In this document: one piece after another, positions 1 through 9,298 of the stretch
Layout: every line of letters starts with the position of its first letter
Position numbering within the stretch: the first letter of the stretch is position 1
NCBI GenBank assembly: GCA_003142955.1
Contig: PLOH01000106.1
Span: 1 to 34,001, forward strand
Direction of reading: 5' to 3'
Length of the DNA: 34,001 nucleotides
From: Opitutia bacterium
Lineage (GTDB): Bacteria > Verrucomicrobiota > Verrucomicrobiia > Opitutales > Opitutaceae
Position numbers and translations under genes: made by a program
The notes under the pieces: generated by a model
What the model was told of the DNA's origin: nothing
Database searches by the model: none
The model's input: only the letters and a program-made list of their open reading frames with translations

Positions 1-76
1 ACCGCCATGGCTCACCGCTTGCAACCGCCCTCCAAATCACCTAAAAAATCCTTGACTGGACTACCTCAGCTTTTGG

Positions 77-1096
77 CTAAGGCTCCAGCTTTTTCACGAG
101 CAGGGACGCGTTGAGCCCGGGGAGCCGTTCGGAGAATTCGTTGTTCTCGCTGGCCTGACGAAGCGCGCGCTGGACCATGCCCATGCGGGCGTCGAGATTG
201 TCGATCATCGAGACGAACACCGCCTCGGGTGTGGCCGCCATGACTGCGGCGCCGTATTCGAGTTCGCCCTGGTGGCTGAGAATGATGTGTTCAAGGCGTT
301 CAAGCCGGTCGGGGTCGAGCTTCGCCTTTAGGCCGGCCCGGCGCACCAGCTGATAGCCGAGCACGACGTGGCCCTGAAGGAGGCCTTTGCGGCTGCGCTG
401 GGTCACCAGCGCGCCCTCGTACTCGATCGTCTTGCCGATGTCATGCAACAGGATCCCGGCCAGCGCCAGGTCGGCGTCCACCTCGGGATACAACGGCAGC
501 AGCGCCCGGCAGGCGCGCGCCATGTGCACCGTGTGTTCGAGCAAACCGTGGCGATAGGCGTGGTGCATCGCGATGGCCGCGGGCGCCGTCTTGAAAGTGC
601 CACCGATGTCGGCGAATACCGCCTGCACCGTCGCGGCCAATTCCAGTTGACCGATGCCGGCGATGAAGCCCTCAAAATCCGCCCACAGTTTGGCCGGGTC
701 CTCGGGCGGGGTTTCAATGAGGTTTTCAAGCAGGCCTGGTTCGGCGAGCTGCTCACCGGTGAGTGGATCAGCGCGGCTGATGCGCGGGGAGAGGCGGCTT
801 TGAAAATAGTCGGTCTTTGCCTCGATGCGCACGACGGCGCTTTCCGGCAGGTTCTTGAAGAACTCGAACAGCGGGCTGTCGCTGAAACAGGTGACGCTGA
901 ATGCGCCGGTCTTGTCGCCGAGCTCCACCGAGAGGTACGGGCTGTCATTCTTGGACGTCTTCGCGGTGACCTTGCGGACGAGTAGCACGCTGGTGAACGG
1001 GACGCTCGAGCGCGCTTCGAGGGTCTTGAGATCGCGAACGGTCATCAGGGTGGTGGAGTCAGCCATGCCGGGATTCGTAGCCGAACCCGGGATCAT
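77..1096 (-). CDS. YhaM-like OB-fold/HD-domain 3'-5' exoribonuclease
   Basis: The predicted protein has 339 residues. Residues about 30-115 look like an OB-fold nucleic-acid-binding domain. Residues about 175-305 carry an HD phosphohydrolase domain: His residues near 178-188, the HD pair in LLHDIGKT (218-219), a later LSHQGELEYG segment and a final Asp in SMIDNLDAR. This order is that of Bacillus YhaM, a cytoplasmic 3'-5' exonuclease acting on RNA and single-stranded DNA. The ATG at 1096 has a weak AAGG seven bases upstream; an in-frame ATG at 1066 (MADSTT) would also leave both domains intact. It lies 30 bp downstream of the phosphatase gene on the same strand, so the two are probably co-transcribed. 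The family call is firm; the exact substrate is inferred. Confidence 0.85.
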   Translation of the reverse strand: MIPGSATNPGMADSTTLMTVRDLKTLEARSSVPFTSVLLVRKVTAKTSKNDSPYLSVELGDKTGAFSVTCFSDSPLFEFFKNLPESAVVRIEAKTDYFQSRLSPRISRADPLTGEQLAEPGLLENLIETPPEDPAKLWADFEGFIAGIGQLELAATVQAVFADIGGTFKTAPAAIAMHHAYRHGLLEHTVHMARACRALLPLYPEVDADLALAGILLHDIGKTIEYEGALVTQRSRKGLLQGHVVLGYQLVRRAGLKAKLDPDRLERLEHIILSHQGELEYGAAVMAATPEAVFVSMIDNLDARMGMVQRALRQASENNEFSERLPGLNASLLVKKLEP

Positions 1097-1126
1097 TGTG
1101 AAACCTTAAACATCCGCGCCAAGACC

Positions 1127-1789
1127 TCACGTCGCGCAGTAGTTGCGGCGGGCCTTCACCTGCACGAACCGCTTCTCCGGCAGGATGTAGGCGGACAGGT
1201 GTCCGCCCATCACGCAGGCGGTGTCGAGTCCCAGGGACCATTTGAGCCGGTAGATCTCCGCCCGCGGGGTATGACCGTAAACGACAAACGGGGGGCCATT
1301 CCAGAGATCGGCCCAGAAGGGACCTTCCGGATAATCGGCGCGCTTGCGCGGCCATCCTTCGCGGTCGATCACCTGCACCCGGGTGACCACCGAAGCCGGT
1401 TGCTTCTGCCACGGTTCGCCGGGGAGAAATCCGGCGTGGACGAAGACCGTGTTCAACTCCGCGACCTCGTAGGTCAGCAGCATGGACTCGAGATAGGCCC
1501 AGTCCTCGGCGCGCAGTTGGGCGAAGGTCGTCTGGTCGTTCTCCTTCAAAAAGTCCCGGTCTTTGGTGCGCCGATAGTTCAACAATCGCAGCTCGTGGTT
1601 GCCGAGAAGCGAGACGGCGTTGGTGGCCCGGGCCAGATCGATGACCTTGATGCTGTCGGGCCCGCGATTGATCAAATCGCCCAGTAGAATGAGACGGTCA
1701 TCCTTGGCCAGGGCGAGGCGGTCCAGGAGTTCCGCAAATTCGGCATGGCAGCCGTGAATGTCTCCGATGGCGATGAGGCGTCCGTTCAT
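1127..1789 (-). CDS. Calcineurin-like metallophosphatase (PrpE/ApaH/Ser-Thr phosphatase type)
   Basis: The 220-residue protein has the full set of metallophosphatase motifs in order: GDIHG (9-13), GDLINRGPDS (37-46), GNHE (63-66), HAGF (118-121) and GHTP (172-175). These bind two metal ions and the phosphate. The family removes phosphate from proteins, diadenosine tetraphosphate or RNA ends; the sequence does not say which. It has no signal peptide, so it should act in the cytoplasm. It is the first gene of a probable two-gene operon with the YhaM-like nuclease, which would fit a role in RNA-end or nucleotide turnover (inference). The ATG start has no Shine-Dalgarno motif. It is divergent from the gene at 1961, with about 170 bp between them. 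Confidence 0.9.
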   Translation of the reverse strand: MNGRLIAIGDIHGCHAEFAELLDRLALAKDDRLILLGDLINRGPDSIKVIDLARATNAVSLLGNHELRLLNYRRTKDRDFLKENDQTTFAQLRAEDWAYLESMLLTYEVAELNTVFVHAGFLPGEPWQKQPASVVTRVQVIDREGWPRKRADYPEGPFWADLWNGPPFVVYGHTPRAEIYRLKWSLGLDTACVMGGHLSAYILPEKRFVQVKARRNYCAT

Positions 1790-1960
1790 TTCAAATCGGG
1801 CGTGCGACCAGGTGGGTCAAAAAACCCCGAAGACATCGACCACAATGAAGCCGGGGAAGAGATTCGTGGAGATCCGAGCCATCCGGTGGAGAATTCATTA
1901 GGGTGGGGCAGGCAATGAATTTGCTAGCGTCACACCACCGGCCAAGTAAACACAAAACCC

Positions 1961-2536
1961 ATGGAATTGAGTTTACAGCCGTTGGCGGCGGTCTCGCGGG
2001 TCTCAAGCCGTCCGTTTTCGGAGGGCGACCGGGTGGTGAGCTATCTTGTCCGTTCGGTCACCAACGAGATCGAGCGACATGACGTGCTGGCGGCGGAGGA
2101 CGCGGATTTCCGCCCGGCGGGCTTTGTGTTTTGTCGGTGGGCGCAACTGTTCAAACCACGGCAGCTCGAAGATAACCCGGAACGGACGTTGAAACTGACG
2201 GCGGAGAACCTGTTTCTGACGCTGGCCGATCCGGCGAACGAGCCGAACCCGGCCAACACGCCGCTGCTTCAGTTCCTCGCGCTGATGCTGGAGCGAAAAC
2301 GTCTCCTCCGACCGCGGGGCGTCACGGCGGATGGCGGGCGCAATTTGTTCGAGCACGCGAAGACCCATCAGATGTACGAGATTCCTGCCGGCGAACTGAC
2401 CCCGGAGTTCTTTGTCAAGATCCAGGAGCAGCTGGGCTTGCTGGTCGGTTCGCCGAAGAAATCCCCGGCCGGCACGGCTGCAGAAACGGCGGCTCCGCCA
2501 CCGGCGCCGACCGCACCGGACCAGCTGGTTTCCTAG
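1961..2536 (+). CDS. Conserved hypothetical protein of 191 residues
   Basis: I do not recognise this protein. It has no signal peptide or membrane segment. The N-terminal two thirds is a compact mixed-charge domain with an FCRWAQLF motif near residues 52-59 and a leucine-rich stretch near 100-115. The last 35 residues are low-complexity Ala/Pro/Thr. Coding is supported by GC-rich third positions, by a clear reading frame between two firm genes, and by the ATG placed just after an A-rich leader. The antisense frame over the same region gives an Arg-rich product typical of a shadow. It is transcribed alone, divergent from the phosphatase and convergent with hisF. Function is unknown. Confidence 0.7.
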   Translation: MELSLQPLAAVSRVSSRPFSEGDRVVSYLVRSVTNEIERHDVLAAEDADFRPAGFVFCRWAQLFKPRQLEDNPERTLKLTAENLFLTLADPANEPNPANTPLLQFLALMLERKRLLRPRGVTADGGRNLFEHAKTHQMYEIPAGELTPEFFVKIQEQLGLLVGSPKKSPAGTAAETAAPPPAPTAPDQLVS

Positions 2537-2569
2537 CAAACGCCAGCCGCCAGATTCCCGCGAGCTTGG

Positions 2570-3334
2570 CTACTGCCGCACGGGGATACCGCGGGTCGCA
2601 AGGAACGCCTTGACCTGGGAGATCGTAAACGTGCCGAAATGGAACAGACTCGCGGCTAGCACGGCGCTGGCGTGGGCTTGGTCGAGGACGTCGGCGAAAT
2701 GCGCCAATGTGCCCGCTCCGCCCGAGGCGATCACCGGCACTTCGACGGCGTCGGCCACCCGGCGGGTGAGTTCAAGATCGTAGCCGGCCTGCGTGCCGTC
2801 GCGATCCATCGACGTGAGTAGAATCTCGCCCGCACCGAGCGAGACGACATTCCGCGCCCACTCGACGGCATCCAGTTCGGTGGGATGGCGGCCGCCGTGG
2901 GTGTAGACCCGCCAGCGCGGCTCCGGTCCCGGATCGCGCTTGGCGTCGATCGCCACGACGATGCATTGGTTGCCAAACCGCCGGGCGGCCTGCAACACGA
3001 GATCGGGATCCTTGATTGCCGCGGTGTTCAGGCTGACCTTGTCGGCGCCGGCGTTGAGCATGGTGCGGATGTCCTCCACGGAGCGCAATCCGCCCCCCAC
3101 CGTCAGGGGCATGAAACACTGGTCGGCGGTGGCCGCGACGACGTCGCGCATGATGGCGCGATTGTCGCTGGAAGCCGTGATGTCGAGGAAGGTCAGTTCG
3201 TCCGCCCCCTGGTGGTCGTACGCCTTGGCGCAGGCCACCGGATCTCCGGCGTCGCGCAGTTCCTGAAACTTCACGCCTTTGACGACCCGGCCGGCGGTGA
3301 CGTCCAGACAAGGGATGATCCGTCGGCTAAGCAC
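2570..3334 (-). CDS. hisF: Imidazole glycerol phosphate synthase, cyclase subunit HisF
   Basis: This 254-residue protein has the normal HisF length and starts with the family pattern RIIPCLDV. The two catalytic aspartates are present: Asp11 in CLDV and Asp130 in VVAIDAKRD. The phosphate-binding loops TVGGGLRS (near 78-85) and IASGGAG are intact. HisF uses ammonia supplied by HisH to turn PRFAR into imidazole glycerol phosphate and AICAR in histidine synthesis. The start is a GTG at 3334. No hisH or hisA is nearby; the gene lies 23 bp after an unrelated 586-residue gene on the same strand and may be read through from it. Confidence 0.97.
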   Translation of the reverse strand: MLSRRIIPCLDVTAGRVVKGVKFQELRDAGDPVACAKAYDHQGADELTFLDITASSDNRAIMRDVVAATADQCFMPLTVGGGLRSVEDIRTMLNAGADKVSLNTAAIKDPDLVLQAARRFGNQCIVVAIDAKRDPGPEPRWRVYTHGGRHPTELDAVEWARNVVSLGAGEILLTSMDRDGTQAGYDLELTRRVADAVEVPVIASGGAGTLAHFADVLDQAHASAVLAASLFHFGTFTISQVKAFLATRGIPVRQ

Positions 3335-3357
3335 GGCGCTGGGCTGATGAGCGGACG

Positions 3358-5118
3358 CTACGCCTCCACCATGGTAATCTCCGGATCAAATTCAACGGCG
3401 AGGCGGTACACGTTGCCCGGCCGCATGACCAGCGGATGATCGCGGCGCAGGAACTGGAGGTAATGAATCCGACCGTAATTGGTGCGGTAGGTCGGATCGC
3501 TGCTCACGACCTCCGTCTCCTGCCAAGTCGCCTGGAAATCGTTTTTGTGTACCGAACATCGTTGACCCAACGGGCCGAGCACGGGCGAATTTCCGAGCCG
3601 GTAACGCGAGTGGGGCGCCCCGATGCAGAGGACGTAGCGGAAGTTGTCGAGGGTCACCTGCTGCTTGACTGTATAGGTGAACTCGCAGCTCACCTTGCTG
3701 CCGGTGAAGCTCCATTGCACCTTCACGCTGCCAAGGCCGCGCACGAGTTCCTCCTTGAGATTGATCAACTCCGGCTGCTCGTAGCGAAAATAGAAGCTGT
3801 TGCGCAATCCGAGCCCGGTGACGGACCTCTGACCATAAAACGCCGGGATTGTCACGTGCTCGCCAAACGTCAGCTCGGGCACCATAATCGGCAGGTAGGT
3901 GTTGTTCGGCCAGTCGAAAACTCCCGGACAATGCGGAAACGGCAGGGAGTCCGCGACCGCTGCTCCGCCGGAACTGACCAAGGGCAGCTGCGCGTGGAGG
4001 CCGGTCTCAGCGTCACGATAGAGAAAGAGCCCCTGCTCCTTGCGGTTGGATTTGTCGTAGATGACGAAGCGGCCGCTGGTGCGGGGAGGATCGAGGCGCG
4101 GCTGCCCCTCGGGGATGAGCACGGTCTTGCCGAGGCGGGCCCACTGGCTGAGATAGCGCGCGCCGTCGAAATTCGCCATGCGCGTCGTATGCGTAGTGTA
4201 GGCGGTCCGCTCCTCATCGCGCACGACGAGGAAACCCTGCTCCTGGTCGAGGTAAGTCTGGTAGAAGAAATAGAAGAGCCGGCGAAGGATGTCGAAATAG
4301 CGCGGCTTCTGTTCGTCAGCGATCCAGCCGTCACGCAGGCCCTGGAGAATGAGGCTGATGCAATGCATCTGCCCATAGGCGCCGGCGGCGCGGCCATAGG
4401 CCCAGCCCAGGCCGTCGGTCCGCACGAGATCCGGCATCATCCGGATGTATTTCTCAGCATAGGTGCGCAGGGTGGGAAGTTTGCGCTCTCGCACCCCGGG
4501 GTTGGAATGCAACTGCAAGGCGGAGCGGATGAACACAAAGCTCATGACTCCGTACAGGTTGAAGTTACCGCCGAAGCCCTTGGCAGCGTCATCAAAAAAT
4601 CCAGTGGAACTCGTCTGGTTGATGCGGTCCACCATGCGTTCAATCAAGCGGCTCGTCTCGTCCTTCTTGGACAACCCGAAGCTGAACCGGCACACGGCCT
4701 TGGCGATGTTGAACGCCTGCCAATGATTGTCGTAGTCGCTGCGATGGAGCAGCATCTTGTCAAGGCGCAGCCGGGTTTCCTCGACCAGCCGCTCCCACAC
4801 CGGATTGCGTTCCTTGGAGGGACCGAAGCAGAGGAGGCCCAACGCGGCGTACGCGAGACCGTTCTCCGTCGGTGGCTCGGTGAAGACCTGGGCCGTCACG
4901 CACCGCGCGACCAGGTCGATGATGTCGGAACCCTTTAGCGTGGTTTCCCCGGTGGCGCGGTAGAATTCTCCAAGCGCGTAGGCGACATGACCAGGTTCGT
5001 CCTGGCGGGGGTGCTCGCCAGCGACGGGGATGATCGTGCCGTCCGGGCTGATGGAATCAAGGTTGTGGCCCAGCATGGAGCGGGCCATATCGAGACATTG
5101 CTCGGAGAAACTGTGCAT
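3358..5118 (-). CDS. Uncharacterised 586-residue protein, possible alpha-helical toroid with beta C-terminus
   Basis: I do not recognise the family with certainty. Residues about 1-310 are helical, with repeated aromatic and Gly motifs such as [34 protein letters not shown] and [13 protein letters not shown]; that spacing recalls the (alpha/alpha) toroids of DUF2264, heparinase-like and glycoside hydrolase families. Residues about 330-586 look beta-rich ([16 protein letters not shown]), as in the beta-sandwich tails of those enzymes. There is no signal peptide, so it seems cytoplasmic. The ATG at 5118 precedes a good start for the helical domain. It sits 23 bp upstream of hisF. A role in carbohydrate handling is a guess from fold alone. 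Confidence 0.75.
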   Translation of the reverse strand: MHSFSEQCLDMARSMLGHNLDSISPDGTIIPVAGEHPRQDEPGHVAYALGEFYRATGETTLKGSDIIDLVARCVTAQVFTEPPTENGLAYAALGLLCFGPSKERNPVWERLVEETRLRLDKMLLHRSDYDNHWQAFNIAKAVCRFSFGLSKKDETSRLIERMVDRINQTSSTGFFDDAAKGFGGNFNLYGVMSFVFIRSALQLHSNPGVRERKLPTLRTYAEKYIRMMPDLVRTDGLGWAYGRAAGAYGQMHCISLILQGLRDGWIADEQKPRYFDILRRLFYFFYQTYLDQEQGFLVVRDEERTAYTTHTTRMANFDGARYLSQWARLGKTVLIPEGQPRLDPPRTSGRFVIYDKSNRKEQGLFLYRDAETGLHAQLPLVSSGGAAVADSLPFPHCPGVFDWPNNTYLPIMVPELTFGEHVTIPAFYGQRSVTGLGLRNSFYFRYEQPELINLKEELVRGLGSVKVQWSFTGSKVSCEFTYTVKQQVTLDNFRYVLCIGAPHSRYRLGNSPVLGPLGQRCSVHKNDFQATWQETEVVSSDPTYRTNYGRIHYLQFLRRDHPLVMRPGNVYRLAVEFDPEITMVEA

Positions 5119-5639
5119 GCAAACAGGGTTGACGTGACTTGCGGAGATTCCGTGGCGCCTCTGCGCAAAATGGGAAAGAGGTAAGTTTTTTCGGGTTTCA
5201 ATCGACGGCGCAAGGAGGAAATTCGCCGGAATGCCATGGAAATGCGACTTTAGGGGACGAAACCGAGCCCGGACGGAGTCCTCCAGCGTGTTGCGGGCGC
5301 CTCCACAGGTTTACGTATGACTCGCGCTCAAGCGCTCGTGGCCGAGCCGTGTCTATGGCCAATTATAAAAGGCGAGCGTGCTCGCGATTCCGAGGCAAGA
5401 ATCGCCGGTCCCTCGACAGGCTCGGGACCCAGAGCTTGTCGAACGGGCAAGCAGGCTACCTACACTGATCACCTGATGATATCATGGTCCACGAATGAGG
5501 GCAGGGTTCACTGAATAGATACGGCTGAGTGGTCGGCACCGCGCTGGGATTCTTTGACAGCGTTCGCCGAATTCATTGGATTGGCCGCTCGCAACTCCGC
5601 GTTATCACCACCGTCGGCCCACCTGCCATTCCCTCTCTC
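5119..5639. other. Intergenic region between two divergent genes, with a repeat element
   Basis: This 521 bp stretch separates the 586-residue gene (minus) from gltX (plus) and must carry both promoters. Positions 5119-5344 hold no convincing gene or RNA. Positions 5345-5526 hold the MITE-like repeat listed separately. Positions 5527-5639 lead into gltX. An in-frame upstream extension of gltX from 5529 exists, but it adds 37 residues without family similarity, so I treat it as leader. Confidence 0.6.
5345..5526. repeat. MITE-like dispersed repeat, copy A
   Basis: The ends form an imperfect inverted repeat: AGCCGTGTCTAT at 5345-5356 and, on the other strand from 5526 inward, AGCCGTATCTAT (11 of 12 match). 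Inside lie a palindrome with arms near 5410-5443 (CTCGACAGGCTC against GAGCTTGTCGA) and a REP-like half site at 5444-5463 (reverse strand GTAGGTAGCCTGCTTGCCCG). The last 57 or so bases match copy B (20906-21108) at roughly three bases in four, and the extreme right end matches copy C (27737-27775). It carries no open frame of note, so any movement would need a transposase in trans (inference). Confidence 0.5.
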
Positions 5640-6953
5640 ATGTCGCAAGTTCGCGTCCGTTTCGCCCCCAGTCCCACCGGGTTCTTCCACATCGGCAGCG
5701 CCCGGACCGCGTTATTCAACTGGCTTTATGCCCGCCACACGGGCGGGGTCTTCATCCTCCGCATCGAGGATACCGACAAGGAACGGAACACCGAGGCGTT
5801 CCTAAACGTGATCTACAACAGTCTCACCTGGCTGGGACTCAACTGGGACGAGGGACCGAAGGCCGGCGGGCAATTCGGGCCTTACCGTCAAAGCGAGCGG
5901 ACGTCGATCTATCGGGAATACCTGGAAAAGCTGAAGGCCGGCGGACGCACCTACGAAAAGGACGGCGCGGTCTATTTCAAGATCTCGGGCGAGCCGCAGG
6001 TCATCGACGATGCCATCCGCGGCCGGGTCGAACGCACGGAGGAGAAGGATTTCGTCATCGTACGTTCCGATGGCAGCCCGGTGTTTCATCTCGTGAATGT
6101 GGTCGACGACATCACGATGCAGATCACCCACGTAATCCGCGGGGAGGATCACCTGTCGAACACGAGCAAGCATACCGAGCTCTTCCGGGCTTTCGGGGCA
6201 CCGCTGCCGGTCTATGCCCACATCCCGCTCATCCTGAAACAGAACGGCCCGGGCAAGATGTCGAAGCGCGACCAGGGAGCACTGATCGAGGAATACGAAC
6301 AGCGGGGGTATTTGCCCGAGGCGCTAGTCAATTTCCTCTGTCTGCTTGGCTGGTCGCCGAAGGATGACAGCGAAAAAATGCCGCTGGCGGAGATCATCCG
6401 GCGCTTCGATCTTCCCGGGGTCAACCAGACGAACGCGCGCTTCGACGAGAAGAAGCTCGCTCATATGAACATGGTCTACCTGCTCGAACAGCCGGCCGAC
6501 CGGTTCGTGGCGCTCGCGCGGGATTACCTCAAGCGCAAGAACACGTTTGCCGCCGGCTGGCCGGAGGACGCCTATTTCCGCGACGTCATGCTGCTGAGCC
6601 AGCCGAAGGTGAAGTCGATCGAAGAACTGCCGGCCTACACGGCGTACTTTTTCACGGAGGATTTTGCGGTTGACCCGAAGGCGCGGGACAAGGTCATGGG
6701 CAAGGGCGACCCCAAGGCCCGGTTGCGGGAACTCGCTGACGCGTTGAAGACGGCTGATTTCTCGAGCGACGCGGCCCTGGAACAGGCAGTGCACGCGCAG
6801 GTGGCCGCGCACGGTGTCGGTCTCGGCGATTACATCCACCCCGGCCGGTTGGCGATTTCGGGGACCAGCGTTGGTCCGAGTTTCTATGGACTTCTGCGGG
6901 TCCTCGGCCGCGAACGTGTGCTGCGCCGGATCGAGCGGCTGCTGGCGACCTGA
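5640..6953 (+). CDS. gltX: Glutamyl-tRNA synthetase
   Basis: This class I aminoacyl-tRNA synthetase charges tRNA with glutamate in the cytoplasm. The protein of 437 residues starts [14 protein letters not shown] and has the HIGH-type signature HIGS at 17-20 and the KMSKS-type loop KMSKR at 206-210, both needed for adenylate formation. A C-terminal anticodon-binding helical domain follows from about residue 310. No zinc-binding Cys cluster is visible between the two halves of the Rossmann fold. Its length is a little short of the usual 460-490. The ATG at 5640 is chosen because the conserved catalytic domain begins there. Whether it also charges tRNA-Gln cannot be told from this sequence. Confidence 0.97.
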   Translation: MSQVRVRFAPSPTGFFHIGSARTALFNWLYARHTGGVFILRIEDTDKERNTEAFLNVIYNSLTWLGLNWDEGPKAGGQFGPYRQSERTSIYREYLEKLKAGGRTYEKDGAVYFKISGEPQVIDDAIRGRVERTEEKDFVIVRSDGSPVFHLVNVVDDITMQITHVIRGEDHLSNTSKHTELFRAFGAPLPVYAHIPLILKQNGPGKMSKRDQGALIEEYEQRGYLPEALVNFLCLLGWSPKDDSEKMPLAEIIRRFDLPGVNQTNARFDEKKLAHMNMVYLLEQPADRFVALARDYLKRKNTFAAGWPEDAYFRDVMLLSQPKVKSIEELPAYTAYFFTEDFAVDPKARDKVMGKGDPKARLRELADALKTADFSSDAALEQAVHAQVAAHGVGLGDYIHPGRLAISGTSVGPSFYGLLRVLGRERVLRRIERLLAT

Positions 6954-7223
6954 CCGTTCTAGCCGGGTTCCTACTCGAACGGGCGGCGGCGCGTTGTTCT
7001 GCAAATCTCTCCTTTCAGCTGGAAATCTCCCCACCCGGAATCCTGAGCGCGGCCGACTTGCCCCGCGTTGAAGTCGGAGACGAGGATCTTGGTTGAGAGA
7101 TCTGCTCTGGCGGGCTACAGCGGTTTCGATAAAACTATGGCCGTCTTCCGCCTCGATATCACCTTCGCCTAGAGTGAAATCGCGATCCGGGAGTGGCTAC
7201 ACATGGATTTAAACAGCTCAAGT

Positions 7224-8120
7224 TTAATTCTCTCGGCGTCGAGACCTCATTGACACGCCTTTGATTCCCACTTGGGCAATGAGCCGGTCCCGGAAATCTC
7301 CATATTCCTTCGATTTGATGTTGCCCAATTTCACGAGGCTATAAAAGCGGCTTGTAGTTGGTGATTTCTCCCGCGCTTTTTCCAAATCGAGATCCGAAAC
7401 ATTATAGATCGTCCAGAATTCGACGAATCCCCGAGCTTTCGCACTTTGGTGGCTTTTCTCAGCTTCACCAAGCCTGTTCCAAATATTGGACTTATCTGCG
7501 CCACCCTTGATCTCGATTGCCAGAACCGTCTTTTCTGTTTGCGGCGAGATTTCTTCCGTGATGGCGATGTCCGGATCGGACGAGAATGCAATCGTCACGC
7601 GCCGTCCGGAAGCATTGCGCAACACAAGGTTGGTGGTGGTATCTTCCTGCATGGCGGGAAGCACAAGTCGGCGGATGATCCTGAAGACTTCACTGTTGGC
7701 AATCTTGCCGATGCGCGTATTACGACTGCCCCGAAGCTGGGGGCCAAGTGTCAATAAGGTCAGGTCGTCGAGCAGTTCTCGGGTGATCCGCTCGAATCCA
7801 ATGGCATTCGCCATCTCTGAAGCGCGGGAGACAAATCCGCGGCAAAGATCCGGGATTTCCGACGCAATTCGCGGCGGCAGATCACCTTGTCCCTCCATGG
7901 TTTCGAAACGAGCAAGCCTGCATTTGTTGAAGAACTCCTTTTGGCTGAAGCCAAGCAAAAGGCGATAGTAGCCCAGCAACCTCGGATTCGCGCGAAGGAC
8001 GCACGGAGCGGCAAAGAGCAACTCACCGCGCATGCCACCGCTGGCGAGCTTCGCCAAATCCGAAGGAGGGACGAGCAAGTCAAGATCCGCGTTGATGGCC
8101 CGGACATCGAGGCCGCTCAC
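7224..8120 (-). CDS. XcyI-family type II restriction endonuclease
   Basis: The 298-residue protein has a PD-(D/E)XK nuclease core: SSDPDIAI with Pro183-Asp184, then AIEIKGG with Glu203 and Lys205. The core is followed by NRLGEAEKSHQSAK and FWTIYNV, which I recall as typical of the XcyI family. XcyI and Cfr9I cut CCCGGG, so that site is the expected target (family knowledge, not tested here). It follows a methyltransferase by 31 bp on the same strand. The GTG start at 8120 is uncertain: the frame stays open upstream to a stop at about 8164-8166 and reads plausible protein (KRQLQDALAETV), but offers no ATG, so the N-terminus may be truncated or use a rare start. Base composition is lower in GC than the neighbours, suggesting horizontal transfer. 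Confidence 0.85.
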   Translation of the reverse strand: MSGLDVRAINADLDLLVPPSDLAKLASGGMRGELLFAAPCVLRANPRLLGYYRLLLGFSQKEFFNKCRLARFETMEGQGDLPPRIASEIPDLCRGFVSRASEMANAIGFERITRELLDDLTLLTLGPQLRGSRNTRIGKIANSEVFRIIRRLVLPAMQEDTTTNLVLRNASGRRVTIAFSSDPDIAITEEISPQTEKTVLAIEIKGGADKSNIWNRLGEAEKSHQSAKARGFVEFWTIYNVSDLDLEKAREKSPTTSRFYSLVKLGNIKSKEYGDFRDRLIAQVGIKGVSMRSRRREN

Positions 8121-8151
8121 GGTTTCGGCCAGGGCGTCTTGGAGCTGTCGC

Positions 8152-9110
8152 TTACGTATCTTTCCGAGCTAGAGTGCGATACTTGTTTGGAGCTTCGAGG
8201 AGGGTAGTTTGATGCTCATGCTCGAGAATTTTATATCGCATTCCGTTGCGATGCGAGTTCGCGCCTTCGGACCGCGACAGAATCCGTTCGGCTTGATCGA
8301 TATACTCAGCGTTCAGTTCGATGCCGACGAAGCGTCTTGCCGATTCTGTTGCCACCAACCCAACCGTTCCCACGCCAAAGAAAGGGTCGAGCACGAAATC
8401 GGTGGGTCGCGTCGAAGCCAGCAAGCACACGGCCTGACCAAATTTTCCGGGAAAGATGCCATGTGAGAGCCGACCGATGGGGCTGTGTTGATGCTCCAGA
8501 CAGTCCGGCAGTTTCGTTGACCCCGTTCCGCATCTTCCATGACGGCTTCCGGAAAATAGCTGTAGCGCTCACACTTGGTGAGCATGAAAACATATTCATG
8601 CGCTCTGGTTGGACGATCCTTGACGCTTTCAGGCATGGCATTCGGCTTGTGCCAGATGATGTCGCTGCGTAGGAACCAGCCATCCGTTTGGAGAGCAAAG
8701 GCCAACCGCCATGGGATTCCCAGGAGTTCCTTGTCCTTAAGCCCGGGTGGATTGTCGGGACGCACCGACATCGCCCGATTTGGGTTCTTTTTGTCCGGAG
8801 CTCGCCAGCCACGATTACCGCTCGTATATCCATCTCCAATGTTCAGCCAAAGGATGCCGTCATTTTTCAGAACGCGTCGGACTTCCGCGAAGATACTCGT
8901 GAGTATGCGGATGTAATCAGACAGCGTGTCCTCTAATCCGATTTGACCTTCGATGCCGTAATCCCGCAGACCCCAATATGGTGGGGACGTGACCACACAC
9001 TGAACACATTCGTCCGGCAACCGAGGAAGAATCTTGCGAACATCGCCCTCCAAAATGAGTGAGTCACTCAGAGGAATCTTGTGCGAATCGTCAGTCTTGC
9101 TGCGGTACAT
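8152..9110 (-). pseudogene. DNA methyltransferase of the XcyI-type system, frameshifted (beta-class, probably m4C)
   Basis: Reading from the ATG at 9110, the first part (to about 8435) has the catalytic motif TSPPYW at residues 41-46 and target-recognition sequence up to SINTAPSVGSHMASFPENLV. The rest of the enzyme, including the AdoMet-binding motif DPFFGVGTVGL and the FVGIELNAEYI segment, is in a different frame and ends at 8152. Motif IV before motif I marks the beta class. TSPPYW is usual for N4-cytosine methylases, in line with M.XcyI and M.Cfr9I. A single missing base at about 8425-8450, near an AAAA run or the adjacent GTGTG, restores one continuous protein of about 319 residues. It is either a real inactivating mutation or a sequence error. 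The first gene of the pair, it would normally protect the host from the nuclease that follows. Confidence 0.85.
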
Positions 9111-9298
9111 TGCGTTTTCTTTACTGGGGCCAATTCAAGAGTCCATGTCAACCCTCCCCATTCGTCCAGATTAGGACCGGAACACGCGCTATCCGGGTCG
9201 CGCTTTCTCGCATTCTGGATAAGATGTGGTTCGGTACCGACGGTCGAGGTTTTGCCTCGCTCCCGGCGAAACAGGCCTAGAGAATCCGCGGCGTTGCC

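Noticed and set aside
1-76. Left edge of the window searched for a tRNA or a gene end
   Set aside because: No cloverleaf, terminator or coding frame could be supported in 76 bases.
3436-4938. A 500-codon open frame on the plus strand
   Set aside because: It is antisense to the 586-residue gene, has composition typical of a GC-rich shadow (many Ala, Leu, Glu, Gly without motifs), and no start context.
5529-5639. N-terminal extension of gltX by 37 residues
   Set aside because: The extension has no similarity to glutamyl-tRNA synthetases; the family start is at 5640.
7040-7175. Short reading frame on the plus strand ending FDKTMAVFRLDITFA
   Set aside because: It is about 40 codons with no start of its own and no match I know; it could be a gene remnant at the island edge, but the evidence is too thin.
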